Positions 11,501 to 26,500 of a DNA stretch of 64,000 nt are shown here, piece after piece. This DNA is from Promethearchaeota archaeon (lineage in GTDB: Archaea > Asgardarchaeota > Lokiarchaeia > Sigyniarchaeales > SOKP01): assembly GCA_019058295.1 (NCBI GenBank), contig JAHPZI010000021.1, positions 1 to 64,000 on the forward strand. Direction: 5' to 3'. The notes beneath the pieces are model-generated. The model saw only the letters and a list, made by a program, of their open reading frames with translations. It was not told the DNA's origin and ran no database searches. Numbering within the stretch: the first letter of the stretch is position 1; each line of letters begins with the position of its first letter. The translations under genes and the position numbers were made by a program.

Positions 11501-14500
11501 CTTCTAGTGGTTGGCAAGTAGATGAGGAGATTAGTTATGTTTATGAGATAGATCCCGAGGAAGACGGTCAAGTCTTTAAGCTTTTCGATGTTGATAATGA
11601 TGATCTCTCTGAGATAATCAGGATTATAAATACTGATGGAAGTAATTTTAGAATAGATATTCTTGATTTGGATGATACTCTTCTTGAACCACAATGGACA
11701 GAATATTCAAATCCTATAGTTGGCTATAATTGTTTTTCCTTTGATTTATATCACGATCATACTAGTCAAGATAATGTCATTGCCATCATTCAAGAAAATG
11801 TTTTAGGCGTCTTCTCGATCTGGAAATATGAGTTTAATGAACTATATGGAATTGACTCTCAAATGTTTGTTCAATGTCCTTCCAATTTTATTCCTACTGT
11901 CATACGGATATTAGATGACTTTCCAGAATATAACGAATTATCCATTATTTTAGGAGGAAGAATTGAAGGAAAATGGTATTCACAGGTAATTCAATATAAT
12001 TATAACCTAGAATTAGAAGAGATTATTGAAGAGCTTATATTAGGTAAGGCTTCTGTGATTGAGTTTCAGTATATCAATGGCGTTCAAACTTTAATTGTTG
12101 CTCTCGATAGATTGGCCGTTGGTAAAATGGATATATTGAGTACATATAGAAAGAGCGGAGAGATTTGGGAGAAATATGAGATCTCTGATTTTGATGAAAC
12201 TCGATTTGAGATATTGGATTTATTAGCAATAAATGAAGATAACTTACAGAAATTAATAATCGCAAGTAAAAGCGGTCTTTTTGAGACGGTAATAGATTAT
12301 CAAGAAGACTTTACATATATTGATAGCCCTATTTGTCACACAGTATATAGACAAGAAAGCCCTATTGAATCTCAAATCTTTCCGGATAAAAAACATATAG
12401 ATTCCATATCCAAGATTATTTACTATGATGAATTCGAGACTCCAATGGAACTACCATCTGAATATTATGATCACAATTCAGAAGATACTATTGAGATTTT
12501 AGTTAATGCTGGAGAACTAAGTACATGGACAAAAATAGAGGTATATTACTCTTTTCGCTCGGTTTATGATGATGAACAAAGTGAAGTCGATCCATCGATA
12601 AATTCGGAACAAGGGAACTCCAATATTCTAGATATTTCGGCATTAAGTAAGTTCTTTGCCAATTCTGAGCTTCCATTACTCTGGGGCAATCCTACTTCAA
12701 CAAATAATTATCCATTTGTGGATTACAGATATCTTGATTCGCTTTCTCGTGATTACAATGATATAAATTATAGATTTATTCCAACAATTTCAGCAGCAGG
12801 AACAGCAGGAGTTCAACCAAACATGAAACACGGTTGGGATGAAGTAGGGGGTCAAGAATATACTACAATGCCAGAATTTGATAATATTTTAGCATATTAT
12901 GGAGATGATGGGTATGATAGTGCTCTTTTATCTGAATATCTCACAGGACAAGAACGAGATTATCTTGGGGACAATGATTTCGATGGAGAGTTTACGGGGA
13001 ATTATATAGACAATGTCTGGATGTCGGACCCCGCCGTGAGTGATAGCTATAATTTTGAAGAATATTATGAACCTTTGATACATAAGGAATTAGGTACGTA
13101 TTATGATGCAGTTGGTACGCAATGGGGAGATATATCATGGGTTGATGACTATTATGATGGAGATATTCCTGAAGACACTGGAGACACAGCATGTTCATGT
13201 GAGATTATAAAAGAAATTGATGGCCATACAAATGTTATAGAATTAGCACACAATGGTGAAACGACGAATGCTTATGCCGAACATCCATATATCATACATA
13301 ATATTGATAATGGAGGAGCTTCCGGATCATATGAATTTTGGTTTGGTGTTAATGATAATACTAAGCTTGCTCGTATATGGTTTTCCGATTCATCTACTAC
13401 ACCTTATTTGTCTCATGGAATTCATCTAAGAGTAGGAGCAGGTAGATATCAATGGTATGATGGTGTTGAAATGCACGATTTGGACTGGGACTTAGGGCCC
13501 TCAGCGACTCCCAAAAACGGAAAGCTCGACCATCACGTAATAGTTTGGGATTGTGATACTGACACTTTTGATTGGTACTTGAATGGGTATTTGGTTGGGG
13601 ATGGTCTTCAATTCCAGAAACCTCAAGATCAATTGGATAGTATGAGAATATTTCTTACTACAGCTTCAGAAGATAATATTATTTATCTTGACCCATCGGA
13701 ACATTTATATGATAGATACGACCTTGAACCGTGGAATGATGATTCAATAAAAAATCGCCAATGGGTATTAGTTAAAAATAGAGCAACTGATTACGATTTA
13801 GTTCAAGACGAAGAAAAGAGTGGTATAGCTAACTCTGGACAAGAATTTATCGGTTATGATTATGAGACTCCATTCAAAGAAGCGTCTGTGGAGGAGATTG
13901 AATATGTGCTTTCAAATTGGAGTACATATATCACTACTGAAATGAATTCAGAAGATATTTATGGCCTTGAAGCTACTTACAAATTGCCCGTTGTTGATAG
14001 AAAGGATATAGCTTCACTTCAAATTGCCTTCTCAGCCTCAGTTGTAACCCCTTCTTATTCCGAGTCATATCCTCTTTCACTTCAAATGTATAATTATAAA
14101 AAGAATAGATGGGAATCGATACCAATTTTTCCACTAAATATGAGCAACACACGTGATAGTTTTGCTAATTTTTATGATGCTTATCAAATGGATTTAGATT
14201 TTTGGATGTTTAACGGACATCCTACTTATTATGATCCTCATTTTCATTATGATCCTGATTACGATCCTGAAGAATTAGAAATCCCTGGCACAGATAAATT
14301 TAGACCTGAATGGATGACAATTGATAATGATCATGTACAGACGATTAATTTTGGCAATTGTTATCCAACCGTGATAAATGAAAATGGTCTTATGGTTGAT
14401 CCTTCAATTGAACTTGGCGCCACTTTCTTAGACAATAATAAAAATCTATACCCTATATACAACTTAGATAATTATTTTGCAGAGCGTGGCGAGTTACTTT

Positions 14501-17500
14501 TTTATGAGGATGTCTATGGTTCAGATAAGGATGAATATTATGCAAACAAGTTTTCATTTAAAAATATTATTCTAAATAATGATTATTTTTATACCTCATC
14601 TACAGACTTTCCCGCTGCAATAGGTGGAGGGGGTGTCGTGTTTGAAAATCAATGGAATAATTTTTATGAAGACTTTATCCTTAACAATGAATTCAGATTC
14701 AGAATTATAACAGAGAAGGAAGCAATAAATCCTGAAAAAGCATTTCTCTGTATAGGGGATATGAATACATATGTTCTAACAAGCACGAGTTATCTCAATT
14801 ACGATAATTTCGATAATGACATGACCTATATTACCGGCTTAGACATTGAAACCAATAATATGAACGATATGATCCTATTTGAACCCGAAATTCCCGCAGA
14901 AGTTATAAATCCGGAAAACCCTATCCATAGAGTTCCCGCAGGACTTGCCTTATACGGATATGGGGGATTTAATGTTGAAAGACAACCAAGAGAATTAATA
15001 TTTTTAGAAGATTTTAGTGATACTGCATCTAATTTATGGACTTTTGATAGTCCAGATCCTAGTATCACTGAAATGCATTTATTCTCTGAACCAGAAGCTG
15101 ATACTTATATTTGTTCCAATTGGGATGCGGAGAATGATGATTGGTGGGCTGATGAAAATTATAAAGGTAAAGAGTTTCTACGAGTTGGTTGGGAAAATCC
15201 TGATGGTGATGGTCTTACTGAACACGAAATATTTATTAAATACGACATCCCTTCTTTTTATGTTGAGGATGCAAGCTCATATCTAGAGACAAGCGGATAT
15301 ACTACAAGTTTAAAAAACAATATAAGAGTTTTTAGATGTTTAGATTTTGATGTAGATACAATTACTTATAATAGCATGCCTCGCCCTGAATATATTGATA
15401 TTAATACTCCTATTGCAACAACCGAGATATCAAATGGTATTTCCTTAACTGATATACCCTTAGGGCTTCCTTGTGATTGTTATCGTTTATTAGTGGGCGC
15501 AGAGTATGGAAAGTCTAATACATATTATTTTGCTCAATTTGATTCTTCCGAAGGAACGAATAAACCCGTTATTCATCATTATATTCCAAAGTTTAATCTA
15601 AAAGATGGTCTTATCTATATGCAGACAAATGAAGAGGAGACATTAACCTTAAAGAGTCCTACTTATGATAAGACTCAACTTATTGCCGGAGATACTGTGT
15701 CTTTAACATGCTCTGCTACAACCACGAATAATGTAGTTATTAAATTTTTCAATGGGTTAGATGATGTATATTCGTATGATTTACTTGAGGGCACACAAGG
15801 ATTCGAAAATAAATTAATAGAATTCACCATTGAGGAACCGTTTGAGTTTGACAGAATAGAGATCTCAAGCCTTTTCACTCCTGGAAATCTCTTTACTTTA
15901 TCAAACATCAAGATTTACGAGAATCGACCTTATGAGATCTTCCGAGAATCCTTTGATTCCGGAAATTGGAACGATTCTAATATTTATGACAATTCCTTTG
16001 ATACGCAAGGCTCAGTAGATGCGACCAGAATAGATTCAATCAATGTTAATGATAATTATTATGGCTCTGATTTATCTGTATATGGATGTGGAGAAGAGTT
16101 GATGTATTATGCGACTGATTTTGATAATCTTTCTGGAGGCAATGTTCAAGGGGATATTACTGATACTCATAATAATGATGGAATAGCACTTAGCATACAA
16201 AGTATAGAAGTACCAGCCCCACTCCCTCCCCCTGGTCTACCGCCAGGAGAACCTATTAAAATTATTAATATTAAATTTGATTTTCAAGAGCCAGAATTGG
16301 CTCGTATAGAACGAGATCTTAATGTTCATATATCTTTTTCTTCTGATGTTCATAAAGTATTTGTTATCGATTATGCAAATAGTCTTATTGATTCAAAACA
16401 AAACATTAATAGTTATTCTCTCAACTATAGACTTTTTCAAACAAGTAGTGAACTACATGATCTTCAATTCTATATTGAGAGTATTAATTCTTTTACAGCT
16501 AATTTTGACCTTTTGAAATTAACTCGAGCCAAGGCTTGTATTGATAGTGTAACATATGATCCAACTATGCCATCAGGTCAAGGTACAGATTGGGACAAGA
16601 CATATGAATTCGATGAAGAATATAATATATGCCACGGACAATTAATTGATGATCAATCGGGTTGGGATTTATATAATCTTGTATTCACTCCAAAATGGGA
16701 TTTTGAATCTGAATATAGGTATTATAAATTTATGATGAGATGGAACGCTCTTGATATATTGTTAACTGCTTCTTTCGCGGTATATGATGAAGAGACCGGA
16801 GATGTAATAAAAAGTTCGAGTGGTCTTTTTTCAGGGGGGAGTTTTTCATGTACAACTCCTACAACCAAGATCATAATTTCAATACTTTGGATTAATATTA
16901 ATGTTCCAGTTTCAAGTGACGAGCTTTGTATTGATTATATTGCCCTTGTACCTGTAGTATATCAAGAAGAAACCCTTGTAAAGACCTCGACAGATTATTA
17001 TACAGAGGGCGGTACTTCTAAACTTAATATAGTACCCTTTCCTGATGCTCACTATCCAAGTGAAATTGAAGTGGTTGAAGCCTATGATTTTGACGCATCT
17101 ACAGTTACATGGAACTCAAAACCTAAGTTATTCAACTCAGTCTCTAATAATACAATAACTGAATCTTCATTTGACATAGATTTAGGAGATGTAGGTTGGC
17201 AGAATTATCTTTTAAGAACCTTATCTCTTGACAGCAATATTAAATTTAGTGATCCAGAAGTTACGTATTTTCTTAAAAAATATTATATGAGAAATGGAGA
17301 CTTTTATATACAATCAGATCAAGCTGAAGAAATTATTGTTTTTAGTGATAAATATGCCAAAACTACTTCTTTAATTAAGGATGATATAATCAGAGTTAAG
17401 TGTTCAGCCGATCTCTCGGGAGAAGTAAGACTGATTCTTTATTATGAAAATACGGTTATCCAACCTGTAAAGGAATTCGTTATTTTACCTAACGGAATTC

Positions 17501-20500
17501 ATAATTTTGAAGATAATAGATTTGAGTTTATTTTAGATGAAGATATAGCTTTTAATAAAATTTGTCTTTCTGTGAATTTAAATGATAAAGGGAAGTTTTT
17601 AATAGAGGATTTTGGTATATTTAAAAATCCATTCAAACAGCATGACATTCAGAAGACTACCTTTAAATTTCATCGTGCTTTGAAGGATAAAAATGCATAT
17701 TATGGTCTTAAAGATAGGGTTCCTATTGATGCTGATAATGAACCAGATGTCTTACTCTCATTAAATAGCGAGGTCTATGTTGCAATTGATGATTGGGATC
17801 TCTATAATGTCTTTTATTGGGAAAATGAAGTCTCTTTCTATTATAACGGATCCACAAATACTTGGGAAGCATATTTTTTTGATCCAGACCCCGTACCATT
17901 GAAAATCGGCAATCCAGAGAATAATGAATATACAATAACAGATCCAGGTCTACCCATCTATCCTAGATTTGAGTGCTTAACGAACGATGAAGATGAAGGA
18001 TTTCTTATCACCGAAATAGAATCTCATTTCTATACCAATGTTGAAGACGAAGATGATTTTGCCTATTATAAGGACGTTCTCATTCCGTCATATTGTAAAG
18101 ATGGGAAGACTAATAAGATAGACTTTACTTACGAAGATTTCCTTATGAATTCGCAAAACTCATTCACACAGTTATCCTCTGATATTGATATCATTTATTC
18201 GTTTAACGATGCTATGACTCCAGATAATATTTTCTATACTGATCTTAACCCTACAGTACAGTCTGATAACTCCGATAGCTTTTCAGGGCAGTTATATTTT
18301 GATGAGGGATTTAAGCTTGGTGAGAGAGAAACTCCTTATTTTACCCATGATTTTGAATATGATAATCCGATTGTAACATATAATAATAAAATTGCTGAAC
18401 CCAATAATGATGCTGGTCCTAATGATTGGATTTCTACTGATACAAGTTCTCCTCATCATACTGTATTGACCGATGGAGTTTCAAATACTTGTATTTCAAC
18501 ATCCACAGATAGCGGCGATATAGAGGCTTTTACTTTTAATTTTAATGATTTAGAACTACCAGAAACTGCCATCGTAACAGAGATACAAGTCTTGGCATTA
18601 GCCAATTCCAGCACATCACTTAATCTTATAGGTACTACTATGGAGTCTAGTTCACGTAATATACTAAAATATGGATATGTTTTAGCAGATCCGTCGGAAA
18701 CTCAGATTTTCCTTTGGCAACCCGGATTGGACGGAATTACATTTTTAGAATTAAAAGATGCAATATTTAAATTTTATGCAGCTCCTTTGTATGGGGGTGA
18801 TGTATATATTCGAGAGTTATACCTTAAGTTTACGTGTATTTATCTTTCTGGCGGGGGCGATCCTTCTGGTTTAGTATTTGGTGGTTCTTATAATAACTTA
18901 CTAAAAGCTTCTTTAGATACGTACATTTCAGCAAATGACCTTTATAATGATTGGGAGACCTTCTCTACCGGTTCCTCTGAGGCTTATGTAACGGAGCCAG
19001 GGCTTTATCAGCCTAATTATCCTCTTGATTCTCAATGGTTAGAGCTTTCTGATGAGGGGACTTCAGGTTATGCATCTGCGACCAATCATTTTAGACCTGT
19101 TACAAGAGGAGCAATAGAATTTAAATGGTGGGTTGATAAATCAAAACGAAGTTTTGTAACGTTTGGGGATGGGTCAGGGAAAGCAACCGTTCTTTCTCCA
19201 TGGCAAGTATCATGGGATTTTGATGATGCTGAGTATCAACCACAGTGGTGGAACATTGGATATGATGATGGTGTTGCTCATAGAGCTACTTATTACGGTA
19301 ATTGTTGGCCTGTTCCAGGCGTAAGATGCCCTGGGCCAGATTTTTACGAATGGCGCACTTGGAAATGGACCTCACGTCTATATGATTATTATGCACCTTA
19401 TTGGTATTGGGACGGAGGGCTTGGGGTATATCCATGCACTTGGGGTCTTGGTAGTCATGCGTCTGGGAATGCACCCATGCTACCATCGAATGGAAAAGCG
19501 TGGTATACTGTCAGAATCGAATTTGACTGTGATATTAATAAATTCAATTTACATATATATGACAGTAATGGAAATTTAATGGGGTATCGAGCCGGGGCTC
19601 CATTCATTGATGGAGACTTACAATCTATTTCTCAGATAGAGTTTCGTACAAGCAGTGGAGCTCCTTGGGATGATCCCTACGCTGGAGCATATGCTCCAAA
19701 ATTCGATGATATTAAATATTCTTGGGAATATGACGGAGTTCCATTCGATAACAAATTTATTTCAATGGATAGGTCATACGGAAAAAATTATTATGATCCC
19801 GATCCCGAAGGCTCTGAGATGTTTGATGATCCTATTTTCGGAAAAAATAACATACGATATACCTTAAAGAATACTCTTATATCTCCTCTATATGATAGAG
19901 GAGTCGGTGAGTCTATCATCGCAGATATGCAACTTCAAGATATTGAATTCGATTTCTCTGTATATCCTTTAGATTTTACTACTCCATATCCTTCCTTCCA
20001 CCATATGGATATTGAAGGAAAACAAGTCACTGATGAGGATGATTATGACCTTGAAGACCTAAAGGATTCAGATTATTATGCTCAAAGTAGATTTAGTAAT
20101 TCCGCCATTGATGAATTACAGATTCCCTTAATGACTCCTATTGAACTTGATTTTGGAGAAGTTCATTTAGAAGCATTGACTGGTGTTGATCTTCAATTTG
20201 ATCTGGATTTTGATATTTCAATTACAGGGAAAGATTGGGCACCAGATGAGTATTGGCTAACAAGGCTCCGTCTCATGTATTACGACTATTATATAGGATG
20301 GACTGATTTTAATTTACCTATTCTTATGGATAATTTTGGCTACGAAAGATTTGTCTGGGATCCAGATAGATCTAGCGAATATATTGATTATTATCAGATC
20401 GAACCATATCAAGAAAATATTGAATTACAATTTATAGAAGGGCAATCATATGATTATAAGTTCACTAATGATTTATTGAATTATGATGATCTCCCATTTG

Positions 20501-23500
20501 AGATTCTTGAATTGCGCGCCGAGGGCTCCTCTACCCCTCTTGTTGAGGATGTGGATTATACATACGATTTATTGGATAAGAACATTACCCTAATAAGTGC
20601 AAATTATGATGAGTATACGGGACGCTTATATGCGGATATCATATATAATGCGGGATATCAAGAAGAAATTGAATTAGAAATAATAACTGAGGAAGAAGAT
20701 GGAACACCAATACCAGAACCTTATTACCAATTTACCCCAGAGCTATTGAATTATGATGATCTTCCATTTGAGATTTATGAATTACGTGACAATGTTGGTA
20801 ATATTCTTGATGATAGCGATTATAATTTTAATCCAACATCAAGAAAAATTACCCTAAATATAGCGTATACTGGGCTCTTATATGCTGATATCCTATATAC
20901 TTCGGGAGAGGAAGTAATTCAGATACCATATCCAGGAATCAATTATGATAATCCAATAGCTTATATTAAAAATCCATCATTGGATACCTTTATACCAATT
21001 AAAAACGAAAATCCTGATTTAACATTCGAAAACCCAAGATTTACAATTACAGATATTAATGAGGGCATGATTGATCCTCTAGATGATCATCTTAGGATGA
21101 AATTCGCAGTGATGTCGTATACCGTTCCTATAAACTGTACTGATATTTCTTCATTGAGTCCTGAGGAGTTTTATAAATTTCTAAGCTATGAAAGAGCCGA
21201 TCCTACTATTCCTATTGAGATTTCTCAAGATGCTACAATAACCAAACCAATCTTAATTGCAGATAGATTTGTATCTTTGTATGAGAGTTCGCTAGCTTCG
21301 GCCACATTGGGTGATCTTACAACAGATATTTATGGAAATAAAGTTGCTGATCTTTCTGCAATACCTAATTTAATAGACAATTTAGGAGATATTGTATCAA
21401 TAACAGGACTGGATCACAGAACTGGTGAGAATGAGTTATCTCAAGAAGGGATTGAATTAGAAATAATAGAGGAAGAAGAAGGAGTACCTGTACCAGTACC
21501 TTATTATCAATTTATTCCAGATTTATTGCAGTATGATGATTTCTACTTTGAGATTCTTGATATGCGCGTAGGGGACGTATCTCTTGAAAATGATGATTAT
21601 ACATTTGATCCAATAACTAAAACAATTACCTTAAATAATGAATATATAAGTTATACTGGATCATTATTTGTTGATATCACATATCTGCCTATCACTGACG
21701 AATATTTTGTTAGTACCACTGATTGTAAAATCGATAGTGATAAACTTATAGTTGGTGCATTTAATAGTTATTTGTTTGATCAGATTGTAATAGCCTATGC
21801 TCCTTTTTATTATTTTAACTATGATGATGACAATAACCCATTGGGGTTAGAAGGCTATGAGAATGTTTGGTATCTGCCATATGAAGCGGAGATTGACGGA
21901 ACTGAGTATTCTGAGCCCGTTTTTATCACAAATGTAATGACTGATAGTAAGGTATATGGTACTTATGTTCATCCACTTCAATTAGAACCATCAGGTTATA
22001 GTATAGGTTATGATCAGTATGGGACATATATTAAATTTGATAATCCTGTGGAAGGAAACAATTTACGTGGCGCAATTTTTTACGAAAGAAAGAATGATAT
22101 ACCTATAAATACATTTTCAATTAGAGATCAGTTAAAATATAAGTATAATGTTTTAGGTCCTACCGATGAGTTAGTTGGGGGGACTCTTTATTTAAATTTT
22201 TCAGCCGGATTAGATTTAGAATATGGGCCGCCTATCGACAATATGTATGCTCAATTATATACTGTAACTATTGGTCTTAATTTATTACGCTCTGATGGAT
22301 CAAATACTCTAATTGATACAATTGATTTGGATCTTGATCACTCTGATATTTCTTCCAAAGAGTATAATTTTCAAATAGATATTAATGATTTTGGATTAAC
22401 ACCCACACAACTTTCATATTTAAAATTGGCTTTAACACAAGACCATTATTTGAATATCACAGTAGAATCTAAAATGTCTGCTATTTATGTGAATGGTCCT
22501 TTTACAATTGCATATTTCACTCAGCAGATCTTAGGCGCCTCATTTGCGGTTGAGATACCTTATACAGGACTGACTTATAATAATGATCCCGTGGATGTTC
22601 CTTATTTTGAATTATATCAAGAGGGAATTAGATTACAAATTATAGATGATTTGTATTATCAATTTACCCCAGATTTATTGGATTATGATAATTTTGATTT
22701 TGAGATTCTTGATTTACGCGTGGATGGTAACCCCCTTGACGATAGCGATTATAATTTTAATCCAACATCAAAAAAGATTACTTTAAACATAGATGAGATG
22801 GGGGTTTTATATGCCGATATAAAATATAAGGCGTTCAAGTGGTCTGTAGATTATATTTCAACTTTAGATCCGATAACACTTAGTTTTAATGCAGATTTTA
22901 GGGAAATAGATATTAGGTCTATGGCAATTGATGTTGGTTATACACTTGACGGTCTTCCCGGGTATCGATTGAGTCATATGGACATGAAGACTGGTGAGTT
23001 AATTAGTGATAGTCTATACTCTGATCAAGACGCTACTTTTCTAAATATATATGCGTTTAATTATATGGAGAATCGCTGGGTAAAATTAGATTATGTGCCT
23101 TATGATGGTATTATTATTGAGGATAATATATTTTTCCCTTATATGCTTTTTGGCGAGTTTATGAACTTTGAGGACTACTTCCATATTACGGATATGGCAA
23201 CAGGGGCTTTTGAGATGAATCTGATTTTTACGGTAGAACAGTCTTTTCCCTCATGTTTCAGATCCGAGATTAGTTTTAATATCAGTTCAATTACGCCAAA
23301 AATTTACTTCAATCTTCCTACTGTTGAACATCATATTAATCCTGAAGTTTTCTTTGACATTGATCTTTCGGAATATTATCAAGACGAGAATATTATTGTT
23401 GAAGAAGTGGAGATTGCTTTAGAATATTTAGAAAATATTCAATTTGAGGATGCAAGCGTATTTGAAGAGTATGCCTTAATTGAGGAATATACTATTTTTT

Positions 23501-26500
23501 CCATAAGAAATCGATATAGGGAATTTCAAGAAATTGCTCTTGAGGATGATACTTTTACCCTTTCAAAAGAAGAATTAAAAGAATTATTATATTATGATCC
23601 AGTTCAAGACAAATATCTTTTAAAAGCCAAGCTTGAATATGATTGGTCGTGTATTTTAGAAGTGAATTTAGCCGGTCTTTCCATGCTTGATATTTCAGCT
23701 CAACTTAATTTATTGAGTTATTCGTTTACCGCAAAATATAATACTATAAAGACAAGAAGGATTTCGGCTTTTGAAAACGTGTGTCCATTTGATCTTGTTG
23801 CTATTAATGCTACAAATTATATTGAGATTGGAGGAGTATACCAAGATTTAGGGAAAGACGAGTTTATTGATATCGGTGTTGCTGGAGGGCTTTTAAGAAA
23901 TATTAATACTCGACAACGATTAATGATTCGACAACAACTCTATAATTCTTTAACTGATGAAGAAGGTAACAATTATCAGATTCTATTAGATTCTGAATAT
24001 GCTGATACTGTTTTACGATTTTTAAGTCCTATTGGACAATTGGATCACCCATTAAATGAAACATATATTAAGAATAAACAATATTTCGCTTTTAGTGCCG
24101 ATTATGATGTCACTCAAGTTTCTCTTGAATATTCTCTTGATGGAGGAATATATTATATTTCAAAGGAAGAATTCACACGAAGCGAAGACTTTCCTGATTT
24201 GTTTGAATACACATGGGAAGATGTCGAAGGTGATACAAGTGGTGGAGATATTTATGTAAGAATTAAGTTAGAAGATCAATATGGTCATTCTAGTGTATAT
24301 GATTATCAATTTATTGGAGATTTTATAGAACCAATTCCTATAATAGAGATTGGGGATGATCCCGCCCAGAGTTTTGAAAGTATTCAGTCAGAGAAAGCTG
24401 AACCCCTTACAGAAGTTGAATTTTATAATGATATTGTTGAGCCTTCGACTTGCACTCACTATTACAGAACTTTTGATCTTTATGCTGGATTTTATACCCC
24501 TTGGACTCAATTTGATCCATTAACTATCAATTATTTAGCAGATTTAGGAGATTTACCTATTCTCTTTACTTTAGAATATAAGATTGTTGATGCTGCCGGA
24601 AATGAAGGGAATACTACCACTTATAACAATGGCTTCAATAATATTACTTACTCTTTTGAAACTGAAGTTGATTGGTTCGATTTAGATATCGATCTTAATA
24701 GTATTAGTGTTGAGGATAGAAGAATTAAATTTAGGGACAGTTCGGGCAAATTTAGTAGTGTCAATTTCTTTGATGTCTATATTGGTGCGTTTTATTATGG
24801 TAAAGCGATAAAAGATACGGATGATGTAGGCGAGTACTTCTATATTGATTTCGGGACAAACAATTCAATAGACACTCTAACAGCTTACTCGTCTTCATTA
24901 TTAAGTAACGATACTTATTCAAATATCAATCCAATATCTCATATTTCATGGGAGACAAGAAAAGAGGAGTTTTATGGAGTAACAAAACACGTACTTTTAG
25001 ATTATCCAATTGAGATAGTTAATCCAATAACTTATAAAGCCAATGTGACATTTCCACTTGAAGATATTTATTCTTATGGTTTCATGCTACCTGATTTTGT
25101 TAGATTTATTCGTGGATATTATTTCAATGCTACTACGGATGAACCCAAGCTTGTATTCTTTGACTCAGATGATATCTATGTTAATCAATTAGGTGTGGTG
25201 TCCTTTCCAGAGGGCTCGACTGTCCATGAGGTATTTGAGAATCGTTCTGATGAGGTACTTGATGGAATGATTTATTTTGGTTATGAAGCTTCTGATTTTG
25301 CAGATCAATTAATCCTAGAAAATGCTGAAGGATTCGTAATCGATTTCTTAATGCCCGATATATATTCCACACACACTACAATAGAGAAGATTGAAGTAAT
25401 CTTTTCCGATTTTGGCGGCAATACATTCTCGAGAACATTTTGGGACATAGATCTTAGAGAGTATTTTATGGAGGATGTTAGAAGGCAATACGAAGCTGAT
25501 GACATTGTTGAGTTTTATATGGGACAGATGATGGAAATTCCACTATACATTGATTTTAAAGAATTAATAATGTCAAACTCAGAAAATCTATTTAACCCAC
25601 GAGTACTTGAATCTGTTATTATCAGAGTAACAGATTCAAAGATTTGGCCTTCAACATTTGAGTACGGAGAATATAATGTATTAAATCTCCCTTATCAAAA
25701 AATCGGTATAAAAGATATTAGATTATATAATTTTATTTCCGATACCACTAATGTAGATGAGTCGGGTTATGTTTCTTCTATGATGAGAGTAGTTGCTCCA
25801 GAATTTCATAATTATTATTCAAGATCCATAATTAAGATTGACCGTATAGATATTCCACTAGCGAATGTAGAGGTTCAGTATGAAGGAGATCAGATTGTCT
25901 CAGGTCAGCAAAAAGAAGTGCAATATTCAGACTATATTGAGGTATTTTGTCAATATGAACCAATTGAGCCTCTTTTGAGAATAGATTCATATGATATCCT
26001 CTCTGGTACATATGTCTCTGGCAGTGAAGTGGACACAAATGAGAACGATGCTACTAGCCTAGTTATACAAGAAAGTCAAGGGTCCGGCTCCACTCCGCCT
26101 ATTTATGGTGTTATACTTGATAACATATATATGGACGGAAATATAATTGACGGTGAAAAATATTCATTCAACATAGACATAACAGCAACAGACGATACAG
26201 GGGGGGCCATTAATGCCAATTATCAGATATTAAGTGGCAGCGGAGTAGTAATAAGTAGTGGTGCACCATCTCCGAATTTTTTCATTGATGGTTCAGTTTA
26301 TACCGTGGGAGATACTAGTATAAAGATTTTAGTCACAAGCGATGTACCTAATTTTATAGTCTATATAAATTGGTTTAGAATGCAATTATCTCCACAGTAT
26401 GACTGGTTCGATAAATCGTTTGCATTAAATGACATTACTATGACTTCAATCTCCTTAATTGACAGTCTGGATTCTGAGATATATTCACTTGGTACATTAC

